Of a stretch of DNA of 64,000 nt, positions 36,257 to 45,270 are shown piece after piece. Numbering within the stretch: the stretch's first letter is position 1; each line of letters begins with the position of its first letter. The notes under the pieces are model-generated. The model saw nothing but the letters and a program-made list of their open reading frames with translations. It was not told the origin of the DNA and searched no databases. The position numbers were made by a program, and so were the translations under genes. The DNA is from JADJOY01 sp046331705 [NCBI: bacterium] (GTDB taxonomy: Bacteria; JADJOY01): NCBI GenBank assembly GCA_046331705.1, contig JAXLQJ010000029.1:27804-91803 (forward strand), given 5' to 3'.

Positions 36257-38818
36257 TCATCGTTCGCAGCAATCGCCCGCCGCGGCGCGCGCGCGAGCCG
36301 CGCCAAGCGTCGATGGCGAGCGGTGCGCCGCGCCCACCTCGATCGCGTCGCGGCCGAATCGCAGCGTCACCGCGCCGTCCTCGCCCGTGTTCCACACCTC
36401 GATGCCCAGCGCCGCGAACCGCGCAGCCACCGCGGGCGCGGGGTGCACCCGCGAGCCGCGCGCGGCGCTGACGATCGCGACGCGCGGCGCCACCGCGCGC
36501 AGCAGCGCGAAGCTCGACGAGGTGATCGAGCCGTGGTGCGGCACCTTCAACACCACGGCGCGCGCGTCGCGGCCGCCCGCGACGAGCAGCTCCTCGCCAG
36601 CGCGTTCCACGTCGCCGGCGAAGAGCGCGTGCTCGCCGGCGAGCTCCACGCGCAGCACCAGCGACGCGTCGTTGCTGGTGAGCGTGGCGTGCGCGGACGG
36701 CGGATGCAGCACCTCGACGCGCACGCCGTCGTGGCGGAGCACCGCGCTTCCCGCGTCGAGCGCGACGATGGCCGTGCCGCCGCGGGCCGCGCGCGCGAGC
36801 TCGCTGGCGAGCCAGCTCGGGACCGGGACGGAGCGCGGCAGCCACAGCTCGCCGATCGGGTAGCGATCGAGCACCGCGCCAAGACCGCCGACGTGGTCGA
36901 GCTGAAGATGGCTCGCCACCAACACGTCGACGCGCTGGGTTCCCAGCGCAGCGAGCGCTCGAACCACCGCCGAGTCTCCCGAGCCCGCGCGCCCCTCGCG
37001 CGCGGGGCCCGCATCCACCAACCACGTGCGGCCACCGGGCAGCGCCACGATCGCCGCATCGCCGTGACCCACGGCGAGAAACACGATCGAGGGAGCGCGC
37101 CGCAGCAGCGCCAGCACACGTGGGCCCGCGACGGCGACGAGCGCCGCCACGAGCACCCCCAGCGCCGCGGCGCGACGGTGCCGCCGACGGCGCGCGCCGA
37201 GCGACGCCAGCGCCAGCGCCGATCCCGCCAGCGCGACCAGCTCGGGCGCCAGCGGCGTATGACCGTCGAACCCCTGCCAGCCGGCCACGCCTCGCAGGAT
37301 CCCGAGCCCGGCGGCCACCGGTAGCTCGGCCACGCGAAAGGCCGCGGTCGCGAGGGACGAGGAAAACGGCGCGAGCGCCACCCCGAGCAAGCCCACCGGC
37401 ACCGCGGCGGTCGCGAGCAGCGGCACGGCCAGCGGATTGGCGACCAGCCCGAGCGCCGTCCATCGACCGAACACTCCCACCGTCAGCGGGAACGTCGCCC
37501 AGGTCGCCACCACCGTCGCCAGCCACGTCTGGGCGGCGCCGCTCGCGATCCGCGACACCAGGTCCCGCCTCGGCGCGACGGGCGCCATCGTTCGCGAGAT
37601 GCAGGCGCCCGCCAGCACCAGCCCCGCGGTGGCGAGGAACGAAAGGCGGAACGAGACCGACCAGAGCGATTCCGGGGCGAGCGCGGCGATGACGACGAAG
37701 CCGAGCGCCAGGCTCTGGAGCGCGGCATTGGGACGTCCCAGCCAGCTCGCCGCCAGCGCGCAGGCGCTCGCGATGGCCGAGCGCACCACCGGCGGCTCGC
37801 CACCGGCCAAGAACACGTACGCGATCGCCGCGCCCGCCGCCCCGAGCGCCGCCAGGCGCTGGCCACGCCCTTCCTCGGAGACGCGCCGCGACCAGCCGCA
37901 GAGCCAGCGAAGGGGCCCGTGAACCGCGAGCACCACGAGTGCCACGTTGAGACCGCTCACCGCCAGCACGTGGGCCGTGCCGGTGCGCACGAAGATCTCC
38001 TGGAGGTCGCCGGGCACACCGCCCGTGAGACCGATCAGCAGCGCTTCGAGCACGGCCGCGTGCTCGGCCGGCAGCGACGATTCGAGGAGCCGCGCCGTTC
38101 GCGCTCGCCAGCGCTGGATGCGGGTCGCGAAGCCCGGCGGCACGCCGCGCTCGGGGATGGGAACGATCCACGCCGCGTCGCGAACGCGCAGCGAGCCGGC
38201 GAAGCCCGCGAGGTGCAGCGCGCGAGCACGGCGTGGCTCTCCGGGATTGCCCGCGTCGCGAATCGGGCGCAGCGATCCGCGCAGCAGCACGCGCCGGAAA
38301 TCGCGCAGGGCCGCGGGCGAGACCGGTGCCACCGCACGCAACCGCGCGACCATCGGATGCCAGCCCGTGACGTCGCGGATGGCTTCCGTGACCAGCACGA
38401 ACCGGGTCTCGTCGCTGGCACCGTCGGGCAACGTGGCGATGCGGCCCACGACCACCACGTCGCGATCGATCCACGCCGCGAGCTGGCGTTCGCGTTCCTC
38501 GTCGCGCGGGATCGCCGCGCCGCGCGTCGCGCCGAGGAGCGCGAACGCCGCCCACAGGATCCACGTCGCGCACCGCGGCTCGCCGCGCACGCGCACCAGG
38601 AGCGCCGCGAGGACGAACGCGGCGATCGCGATCGCGGCGGCCTCGGGATGGAAGCGCTCGCCGAGCGCGATTCCCGAGCCGAGCGCAACCGCCGCGATCG
38701 GCAGCGCGCGTGCGTGCGCGGCCCGCGGCGCGGCTTCGCGCACGGCGGGATCGCCGTCGGCGACGGTGGTGGCCGCGAGCGGCGACGGCCGAGGTGAGCG
38801 CCCCATGCGCCGAGCCAC
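36257..38818 (-). CDS. comEC: ComEC/Rec2-family DNA uptake channel
   Basis: 853 residues. The N-terminal OB-like domain and competence membrane domain (HVLAVSGLNVALV, GGEPPVVRSAIAS) are followed by a C-terminal metallo-beta-lactamase domain (IVFLAVGHGDAAIV, ASHLQLDHVGGL, LKVPHHGS). It transports single-stranded DNA across the inner membrane in transformation. The zinc motif reads HxQxDH rather than HxHxDH; ComEC proteins vary here, so loss of nuclease activity cannot be claimed. An alternative start lies four codons downstream. Confidence 0.93.
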   Translation of the reverse strand: MARRMGRSPRPSPLAATTVADGDPAVREAAPRAAHARALPIAAVALGSGIALGERFHPEAAAIAIAAFVLAALLVRVRGEPRCATWILWAAFALLGATRGAAIPRDEERERQLAAWIDRDVVVVGRIATLPDGASDETRFVLVTEAIRDVTGWHPMVARLRAVAPVSPAALRDFRRVLLRGSLRPIRDAGNPGEPRRARALHLAGFAGSLRVRDAAWIVPIPERGVPPGFATRIQRWRARTARLLESSLPAEHAAVLEALLIGLTGGVPGDLQEIFVRTGTAHVLAVSGLNVALVVLAVHGPLRWLCGWSRRVSEEGRGQRLAALGAAGAAIAYVFLAGGEPPVVRSAIASACALAASWLGRPNAALQSLALGFVVIAALAPESLWSVSFRLSFLATAGLVLAGACISRTMAPVAPRRDLVSRIASGAAQTWLATVVATWATFPLTVGVFGRWTALGLVANPLAVPLLATAAVPVGLLGVALAPFSSSLATAAFRVAELPVAAGLGILRGVAGWQGFDGHTPLAPELVALAGSALALASLGARRRRHRRAAALGVLVAALVAVAGPRVLALLRRAPSIVFLAVGHGDAAIVALPGGRTWLVDAGPAREGRAGSGDSAVVRALAALGTQRVDVLVASHLQLDHVGGLGAVLDRYPIGELWLPRSVPVPSWLASELARAARGGTAIVALDAGSAVLRHDGVRVEVLHPPSAHATLTSNDASLVLRVELAGEHALFAGDVERAGEELLVAGGRDARAVVLKVPHHGSITSSSFALLRAVAPRVAIVSAARGSRVHPAPAVAARFAALGIEVWNTGEDGAVTLRFGRDAIEVGAAHRSPSTLGAARARAAAGDCCER

Positions 38819-38988
38819 AGCGCAACCCGCGCGCCAAGGATCCCCGCGGCGCCACGTGCGACCGCGCCCTGGAAATCAGGCCCGAAACGCGCGCCGAGCG
38901 CGCCACGATCGGAAGTGGCACGGGCCGGGCCGCGCCCCCGCGGGCGCACCAGCGCGCCCATGGGGCCGCACGCGGCGACGCGCGCGCT

Positions 38989-39894
38989 TCACGCCAGCAC
39001 GAATCGCATCAGGTCGCGCAGGCCGCGTTCCGCCGCCGCGCATCCCGGGTAGGAGAAGAACGCGTGGTCCACGCCTGCGTAGACGTGCGTCTCGACCGGC
39101 TTGCCGGCGGCGCGGCGCGCCGCGTCCATCGCACGCGTCTGCTCGACCGGCACGACCCGATCGACGTCGCCGTGGATCTGGAAAAGCGGCGCGTCGAATT
39201 CGCACCAACTCACCGGCGAGAGCGCGCGCCATCGCTCGGGATCGTTGGTGCCCGTCACCCATCGCCGTAGCCACGGGGTGATGCCGCGCCGGAACGACGT
39301 GAACTCGCTCACTCCGTAGATCGAGGCCACCCGAAAGGGTCGCGGGGTGGTGAGCGCGCGCCCGCCCGGCACCTGCACGAACGGATGGTCGTCGGGCCAG
39401 CCGAGCGCCAGCAGCGCGAGCGCCGCTCCCGCCGAGAGGCCCACCACGATCACCCGCGTGGGATCGGCGTCGAAGCGCGCTGCGTTCTGCGCCCAGTACG
39501 CCATCGCCGCCTTCACGTCGCGTACCGGACGCGGCAGCACGCCGCCTTGTTGCGCCAGGCGATAATCCGCCGAGGCGACGGTGATCCCTTCGCGGACGAG
39601 GTGCGTGGCCAGGAAGCGGCACGCGGTCATGGCGCGGTCGCCGAGGATGAACGACCCGCCGTGGACGAGCAGGCAGGAGAGCCCATCGCTGCGCTGACCC
39701 GCGAGGCCGCGATGGACGTCCATGCGCAGCTCGAGGCGGCGGCCGCGCCCATCGCGCGTGGTGCGAAACACGAGGTCGGGGTCGCTGGCGCGCACCAGCG
39801 GCACGGCGGAGGGCTTGCGCAGCTCGCGAAACGCCCGCAGCATCGCCGCCGGTGAGGCGGTCGCGCGGCGCGGTGGAACGGACTCGGAATCCAC
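38989..39894 (-). CDS. alpha/beta-hydrolase, HSL/carboxylesterase type
   Basis: 301 residues. LLVHGGSFILGD is the oxyanion HGG motif; VIVVGLSAGAAL is the nucleophile elbow; the Asp in IHGDVDRVVP and His in GVDHAFFSYPG complete the triad. This is the hormone-sensitive-lipase-like esterase family. No signal peptide. It lies between comEC and lipB, divergent from the latter. Confidence 0.9.
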   Translation of the reverse strand: MDSESVPPRRATASPAAMLRAFRELRKPSAVPLVRASDPDLVFRTTRDGRGRRLELRMDVHRGLAGQRSDGLSCLLVHGGSFILGDRAMTACRFLATHLVREGITVASADYRLAQQGGVLPRPVRDVKAAMAYWAQNAARFDADPTRVIVVGLSAGAALALLALGWPDDHPFVQVPGGRALTTPRPFRVASIYGVSEFTSFRRGITPWLRRWVTGTNDPERWRALSPVSWCEFDAPLFQIHGDVDRVVPVEQTRAMDAARRAAGKPVETHVYAGVDHAFFSYPGCAAAERGLRDLMRFVLA

Positions 39895-39985
39895 GCAACC
39901 CCTCCCGGCTTCGGCCGCGCGCCGTGAGGTGCGACGACGGCGCTTGCGCTTACACTACGGGAGTCACGTGGATCGAGGAAACGGC

Positions 39986-40717
39986 ATGGCATCGACGAGC
40001 ACGGATCGGCTGACGCTCGAAGAAGGGGCGGCGGGGGCGGACGCAGCAGCCGCCGCCATCCCCGATCTGCCGATCGTGGTGCTCGACACGATTCCGTACC
40101 GCCGGGCATGGGCGATCCAGCAGGGCCTCCACGCGGATCGCGTCGCCGGCAAACGCAACGACACGCTGCTCCTCCTCGAGCACCCGCCGGTCATGACGCT
40201 GGGCCGCACCGGCGGCGCCGAGTTCCTGCGCGGCAGCGGCCCCGTGATGCACCCGGCGCTCGGCCCGATCGAGGTCGTTCCCACCGACCGCGGCGGCAAG
40301 ATCACGTATCACGGGCCGGGGCAGCTGGTGGGCTACGGCATCGTGTCGCTCGCCGCGCGACGGCTCTTTCCAGCCACCTACGTTCACGCGCTCGAGACCG
40401 TGCTCGTGACGGCGCTGGCGAGCCTCGGCCTCGAGGCGGAAGCGATCGCCGGACGCGTCGGCGTGTGGACCCGCGGCCGCAAGATCGCGTCCATCGGCGT
40501 GCGAATCACCGAGGGCGTTTCGCTCCACGGCTTCGCCCTCAACGTCACCAACGACCTGAGCCCCTTCGCGTGGATGCACCCGTGCGGCTTGCTCGACGTC
40601 GAGATGACCAGCACGCGCAAGGAGGGAATCGACGCGAGCTTCGCCGAGGTGCGCGCGCGGGTCGCCGACGCGTGGCTCGCCACGTTCGGCGCCAGCCCCG
40701 GGGAACGCGCACCGTGA
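39986..40717 (+). CDS. lipB: octanoyl-ACP:protein N-octanoyltransferase
   Basis: Transfers octanoate from ACP to lipoyl domains (here 2-oxoacid dehydrogenases, GcvH). 243 residues with EHPPVMTLGR, the RGGKITYHGPGQLVGY strand, the catalytic Lys in RGRKIASIGVR and the catalytic Cys in WMHPCGLLDVEMTS. ATG 39986 follows GAGGAA. The stop overlaps the lipA start as GTGA. Confidence 0.97.
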   Translation: MASTSTDRLTLEEGAAGADAAAAAIPDLPIVVLDTIPYRRAWAIQQGLHADRVAGKRNDTLLLLEHPPVMTLGRTGGAEFLRGSGPVMHPALGPIEVVPTDRGGKITYHGPGQLVGYGIVSLAARRLFPATYVHALETVLVTALASLGLEAEAIAGRVGVWTRGRKIASIGVRITEGVSLHGFALNVTNDLSPFAWMHPCGLLDVEMTSTRKEGIDASFAEVRARVADAWLATFGASPGERAP

Positions 40718-41631
40718 CCACCGACGGCACGCTGCCGACGACGCCGCCCCGGCGAAGGCTGCCCGAGTGGGTGCGGGTGCGCCCCGCCAGCGGCCCGGAT
40801 CATCACGATCTCAAGGCGCGGGTGCGCGAGCTCGGGCTGCACACGGTGTGCGAGAGCGCTTCCTGTCCCAACATCGGCGAATGCTGGAATCGCCGCACGC
40901 TCACCGTGATGATCCTCGGCAACGTCTGCACGCGGTCGTGCGGGTTCTGCGACGTCGCGACCGGTCGCCCCGGCACGCTCGACGCCGACGAGCCGCGCCA
41001 CGTCGCGGAGCTGCTCGCCGGGCTCGACCTCGCGTACGCGGTGGTCACCAGCGTGGACAGGGACGACCTCCCCGACGGCGGTGCCGCCCACTGGGCGGCC
41101 ACGATCCGGGCGATCCGCGCGCTCGCGCCGCGCATGGGGATCGAGGTGCTGATCCCGGATTTCCACGCGCGCCCCGAGCCCCTCGACCAGGTGATCGACG
41201 CGGCACCCGACGTCCTCGCTCACAACCTGGAGACCGTCGCGTCGCTGCAGCGCACGGTGCGCCCGCAGGCGAGCTACGCGCGTTCGCTGGCGGCCCTCGA
41301 GCACGCGGCGAAGCGCGGCGTGCTGACGAAATCGAGCTTGATGCTGGGCCTCGGCGAGACCCTCGACGAGGTACGTGAAGCGCTTCGCGACCTGCGCGAC
41401 CACGGCTGCCGCATCCTGACGCTCGGCCAATACCTCCGCCCCTCGCTCGCGCATCTGCCCGTCGCACGGTTCTGGGAGCCCGCGGTCTTCGACGAGCTCG
41501 GCCAGGAAGCGCGGGCGATGGGCTTCGACGAGGTCGCGTCCGGCCCGCTCGTGCGCAGCTCGTACCGCGCGGACGAGCTCGCCGCGGCGCGGGTGCGGGG
41601 CGACGCAGCGGCCGAGCCAACGGCGGGCTGA
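40714..41631 (+). CDS. lipA: lipoyl synthase
   Basis: Radical SAM enzyme that inserts two sulfurs into the octanoyl chain. 305 residues. The auxiliary cluster motif is CESASCPNIGEC and the radical SAM motif CTRSCGFC; the RSSY region near the end (VRSSYRADEL) is also present. GTG 40714 is coupled to lipB. Confidence 0.98.
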   Translation: MTTDGTLPTTPPRRRLPEWVRVRPASGPDHHDLKARVRELGLHTVCESASCPNIGECWNRRTLTVMILGNVCTRSCGFCDVATGRPGTLDADEPRHVAELLAGLDLAYAVVTSVDRDDLPDGGAAHWAATIRAIRALAPRMGIEVLIPDFHARPEPLDQVIDAAPDVLAHNLETVASLQRTVRPQASYARSLAALEHAAKRGVLTKSSLMLGLGETLDEVREALRDLRDHGCRILTLGQYLRPSLAHLPVARFWEPAVFDELGQEARAMGFDEVASGPLVRSSYRADELAAARVRGDAAAEPTAG

Positions 41632-41718
41632 ACGCCTTCGCCTCGGCACCGCGGTGTCACGCCCCGCGCGGAACCGCCGAGCGGGTGACGCCGCGTGAGC
41701 GGCGGACGCTCGACCGGA

Positions 41719-42270
41719 TCAACGGGTCGCGGGACCGGTCGAGGTCTCGGCGGTGGGCAGCTCGCGACCGCGCGCGTCCTTGGCCACCACCCGGTCGATC
41801 GTGCCATCGACCGTGATCGCCGCCAGCGTCCACGGGTTGGTGAGCACCTGGATGGTCATCGCGCCCGGCTCGGGCTTGGTCTCGCGGAAGGTCACCTCGA
41901 GGGTGGTTCCGCGCCGCGCCGCCGACACGATCTCGACTCCGAACCCGCCCGTCAGGCGCTCGCCGAGAGCGACGCCCACGACGACCTCGCGCGAGAAGTC
42001 AATCGCGGGCTGCGCCGGCTCGGGAGGCAGCGCGAACCCGGGAACGCGCGCGCTCATGGCGTTCGCGAGCTCTTCCGCGGAGCGCGCCAGCCACACGTGC
42101 GGCGCGCCGCCGGAGCCAGCACCGCCGCCCGAGGCGATGGTGCGCATCTCCAACGCCGACCCGCTACCCCGGCCGCCCATCGCCACGACCAGTGGCGCCA
42201 AGAGTGCCAGCACCGCGAGCCGCGGCGCTCGGACGACCTCGTTTCGCAGTGCGTTCATCCGTGTCGTCAT
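41719..42270 (-). CDS. exported protein with PrcB-like C-terminal domain
   Basis: 183 residues from ATG 42270. A hydrophobic stretch (APRLAVLALLAPLVVAMGG) acts as a signal peptide or anchor. The C-terminal half (FSREVVVGVALGERLTGG, then LEVTFRETKPEPGAMT and VLTNPW) matches the PrcB domain, named from a treponemal protease complex. It may be a protease-associated or substrate-binding protein in the periplasm. Other in-frame ATG codons lie at 42282 and 42258. It lies immediately downstream of tRNA-Ala on the same strand. Confidence 0.78.
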   Translation of the reverse strand: MTTRMNALRNEVVRAPRLAVLALLAPLVVAMGGRGSGSALEMRTIASGGGAGSGGAPHVWLARSAEELANAMSARVPGFALPPEPAQPAIDFSREVVVGVALGERLTGGFGVEIVSAARRGTTLEVTFRETKPEPGAMTIQVLTNPWTLAAITVDGTIDRVVAKDARGRELPTAETSTGPATR

Positions 42271-42308
42271 CCGCGCACGCATTCGGGCGAGCGCGGGTTG
42301 CGACGAAG

Positions 42309-42384
42309 TGGTGGAGCCGAAGGGAGTCGAACCCTCTACCTCCTGACTGCCAGTCAGGCGCTCTCCCAGTTGAGCTACGGCCCC
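42309..42384 (-). tRNA. tRNA-Ala (anticodon GGC)
   Basis: On the minus strand the acceptor GGGGCCG pairs with CGGCTCC, including the G3-U70 wobble that identifies alanine tRNAs. The anticodon loop CTGGCAG is closed by CCTGA/TCAGG, giving GGC. CCA is encoded. Confidence 0.97.
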
Positions 42385-42613
42385 GGATGGTGCGTCGGAC
42401 GTCCATTTCCGAGCGGGCGGCGAAACATAGCGAAGCGCCGCGCGGACGGGCAAGCCCATGCGCGTCGCTCGATCACCGACCGGCCGCAGACCCGGCGCGA
42501 CCGAGCGCGCGCGCACGCCGTGCGGCGCAGCCGGAAACCCACCGGGCTGTGCTAGGGTACCCACGGCCTCGTAATCTTGCGTGTTTCCCGACCATCGTCT
42601 CGAGCCTCCCGGC

Positions 42614-43006
42614 ATGTCGCGTGCGCTGCTCCGCGTCTTGGTCGCGGATGACGAGGAGACCATTCGGGAGCTCATGCGCTTCATCCTTCACGACCAGCAG
42701 TGCATCGTGACCATGGCCACCAACGGTCGCGAAGCCACCCAGAAGCTCGACGAGCAGCCATTCGATCTGGTGTTCATGGACATCATGATGCCGGTGCAAA
42801 ACGGCGTCGAAGCGTTCCGCACCATCCACGCGCGCCATCCGGACGTCCCGGTGGTGATGGTCTCGGGGTTCGGCAAGGAAGCGCAGATCCTGCGTGACCA
42901 AGCGCTCAAGAACGGCGCCTACAAGTTCATCCCCAAGCCGTTCTCGATCGCGGACATCCGGCGCGTCGTCGACGAAGTGCGCAGCGAGCGCCTGCCCGAG
43001 GAGTGA
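42614..43006 (+). CDS. CheY-like response regulator
   Basis: 130 residues, receiver domain only: RVLVADDEETIREL, phospho-acceptor in DLVFMDIMMPVQNG, VVMVSGFG with the switch Ser, and the Lys in FIPKPFS. All active-site residues are intact, unlike the receiver protein at 1614. ATG 42614 is used since the receiver starts directly after it. No histidine kinase is adjacent. Confidence 0.92.
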   Translation: MSRALLRVLVADDEETIRELMRFILHDQQCIVTMATNGREATQKLDEQPFDLVFMDIMMPVQNGVEAFRTIHARHPDVPVVMVSGFGKEAQILRDQALKNGAYKFIPKPFSIADIRRVVDEVRSERLPEE

Positions 43007-43031
43007 GCGCGGCCCGACGCGCAACGGGCTC

Positions 43032-44003
43032 CTAGCGCGATGGCGCGGGCGCCACGGTGTCGGCGCGGCGCATCCACGTGCGACCTCCGCGCGGCAGCAC
43101 CAGCCGATCGCGCGAGAGCCGTATCTCGCCACGGGACGGCACGGCCGCCGCGAATCCGCAGCCTTCCCGGGCCGGGGCCATTCGCCTGGGAACGACCGCG
43201 AGGACGCTCTCGAACGCATTGCTGTCGAGCGACCAGGTCCCTTCCCCCGCGACGCGTTCGCCGATCACGAAGCGCAAGCTGCCGTCGCGCCGGAACGCGA
43301 GCGTCTCTTCCTCACCGCACGCGTTCGCGCCCCGCCACTGCCCGAGCAGATCCTTGCGCTGCACGCTGGGTCGGACGCCGAGCGCCATGCAGCCGGCGAT
43401 GGTCGCGACCAGAATGCCCGCGGCAAGCCACACCCCGCGCTCCACGGGGCGCGTCCGGCCCGCGAGCCGCGGCGCGAACGGACAGGTGAGCGCGAGCGCC
43501 GCGCCCACCGCGATCGTGTCCACGAGCACGTCGCGGGGGTCGAAGACGCGATCCGGCAGGAAGCCCTGCAGCACCTCGTCGATCATCCCGAAGGCGGTGC
43601 CCGAGAGCAGCACCAGCGCTCCGCCCTGCACGAAACCGTGCACGGGCACCACCGCCCAGGCGAGCGCCAACCCCAGCGCGCCGAAGGTCAGCACGTGGAA
43701 TCGCTCGACGTCGCTGTCGCCGAGGAGCACCACGGCGATCTCGGCACCGAGCGCCACGACCACCCACGGCTTGGCCACCGCCGCAGCGACGCCGAGGCGC
43801 TCGTAGACGCGGTCGTACCGCCACGCGACGATCGCGAGCATCAGTGGAACACCGTAGGACACGAACCAGCCCAGCCCGTGCTTGCCCGCGGAGCGGGCCA
43901 GCGCGTAGCCGTCGACGCTCATCAGCAACACCACGCCCAGCGTGGCGGCCACACAGAGCCAAGGACGGGGGCGAGTCACTCGAGGAAGGCGCGACGGGCC
44001 CAT
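43032..44003 (-). CDS. VanZ-family membrane protein with C-terminal lipocalin-like tail
   Basis: 323 residues. About seven membrane segments with the VanZ signature FGMIDEVLQGFLPDRVFDPRDVLVDT. The C-terminal 90 residues are soluble and beta-rich (LLGQWRGANACGEEETLAFRRD, then GTWSLDSNAFESV), resembling small extracytoplasmic domains that follow a single anchor; this addition is not part of basic VanZ. VanZ proteins are associated with resistance to teicoplanin or cationic antimicrobial peptides, but function here is unknown. Confidence 0.8.
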   Translation of the reverse strand: MGPSRLPRVTRPRPWLCVAATLGVVLLMSVDGYALARSAGKHGLGWFVSYGVPLMLAIVAWRYDRVYERLGVAAAVAKPWVVVALGAEIAVVLLGDSDVERFHVLTFGALGLALAWAVVPVHGFVQGGALVLLSGTAFGMIDEVLQGFLPDRVFDPRDVLVDTIAVGAALALTCPFAPRLAGRTRPVERGVWLAAGILVATIAGCMALGVRPSVQRKDLLGQWRGANACGEEETLAFRRDGSLRFVIGERVAGEGTWSLDSNAFESVLAVVPRRMAPAREGCGFAAAVPSRGEIRLSRDRLVLPRGGRTWMRRADTVAPAPSR

Positions 44004-44274
44004 GCGGGGATGACGAGCGGACGCGGGCGCGGGAACTCGAGCGGACGTCCACGGCGGCGCGTGGGGGGCGCGCGGCGAATCCCTGGACGGGTTCGACGGC
44101 GATGCTATACCCTCGGGCCGCGAGTCCGACAACCCGAGAAGATCCGGCGCGTTGCGCCACCTCCACGCTGGCGACGCCCGGAGCCGTGCACGACTCGTGC
44201 GCCGCCCGCTCTCGGCGCGCCCCCGCGCGGTCGCGTGACGGCTCGAGCGAGCTCATCCCCATACCGTCAGGATC

Positions 44275-45270
44275 ATGATGCGGCCCGACCCGTCCGCGTG
44301 CCATTCGCATCCTCCCACCGTCGCCGCGGATTCGACGTCGCCGCCGCCGAGCACCGCGGTCGCGACGCCGTGCGACGCCGACGCCGCACCGCCTCCCGCG
44401 GCCACCGACGCGGCGCAGCCGGCACCAGCGGCCGGTCAAGGCCCCAAGCTCGACCCGCGCGCCGCGGCCGCGTTCTTCGACGATCTGCGGCGCGTGCTCT
44501 CCCAGCCCCGTCCCTCGGAGACGCTGCGCGCGCTGCTCGAGCGCGGCGTGCTGCACGAGACCCTGCCCGAGGTGGTGCGCATGGTGGGCGTCGAGCAGCC
44601 CGCCAAATCCCACGGCTGCGACGCCTTCGATCACACCATGCGGGTGGTGGACGCGGCGCGCTCGGATACCGCGCTCGTCGCTCCCGGTGACATGGAGCTG
44701 ATGCTGGCGGCGCTCTTCCACGACGTCGGCAAGCCGCACACCAAGGGCATGGACGCCGAGACCGGGCGCATCACGTTTCACGGCCACCAATTCGTGGGCG
44801 AGCGGCTCACGCGGAAACGGCTCAAGGCGTTCGCGGCCCAGCGCGTGAGCATCGACGCCGAGCGCGTCTCGCGCTTGGTGCGCCACCACATGTTCGACCT
44901 CGACGTGGAGCTCTCGGAAAAGGCCATCCGTCGCTTCGCGCGGCGGCTCGGCAGCGCCGAGATGACGTACAAGCTCCTCGACCTGCGCATCGCGGACAAA
45001 CGCGGCGGCGCGCGGCCCGACCGGATCGGCGCGATCCTGGCGTTTCGCAAGCGCGTGCGCGGCGAGCTCGAGCGCAAGGAGCCGTTCGGCCTGCGCGATC
45101 TCGCCGTCGACGGCAACGACCTGATCGAGGCGGGGATCTCCGAGGGGCCGTCGATTGGACTCACGCTCAAGCGGCTCCTCGCCGCGGTGCTCGAGAACCC
45201 GGACCTCAACACGCGCGACGCATTGCTGGCGCTCGCGCTGGCTCCCGCGAGCGACCCATGTTGCGAATGA
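44275..45270 (+). CDS. HD domain protein, tail module of the CCA-adding enzyme family
   Basis: 331 residues. A disordered Pro/Ala-rich N-terminus (about 55) is followed by an HD domain (HTMRVVDAA, ALFHDVGKPHT, FHGHQFVGERLTRKRL, HHMFDLD) and the tail seen in bacterial tRNA nucleotidyltransferases (LAVDGNDLIEAGISEGPSIG). The nucleotidyltransferase head, with its GGxVRD motif, is entirely absent. So this is a stand-alone phosphohydrolase-like module of that family. It overlaps the start of the next gene as ATGA. Confidence 0.85.
   Translation: MMRPDPSACHSHPPTVAADSTSPPPSTAVATPCDADAAPPPAATDAAQPAPAAGQGPKLDPRAAAAFFDDLRRVLSQPRPSETLRALLERGVLHETLPEVVRMVGVEQPAKSHGCDAFDHTMRVVDAARSDTALVAPGDMELMLAALFHDVGKPHTKGMDAETGRITFHGHQFVGERLTRKRLKAFAAQRVSIDAERVSRLVRHHMFDLDVELSEKAIRRFARRLGSAEMTYKLLDLRIADKRGGARPDRIGAILAFRKRVRGELERKEPFGLRDLAVDGNDLIEAGISEGPSIGLTLKRLLAAVLENPDLNTRDALLALALAPASDPCCE

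Noticed and set aside
36900-36950. Possible loss of nuclease activity in ComEC from HxQxDH
   Set aside because: The second position of this metal motif is variable in ComEC proteins, so the change is not evidence of inactivation.
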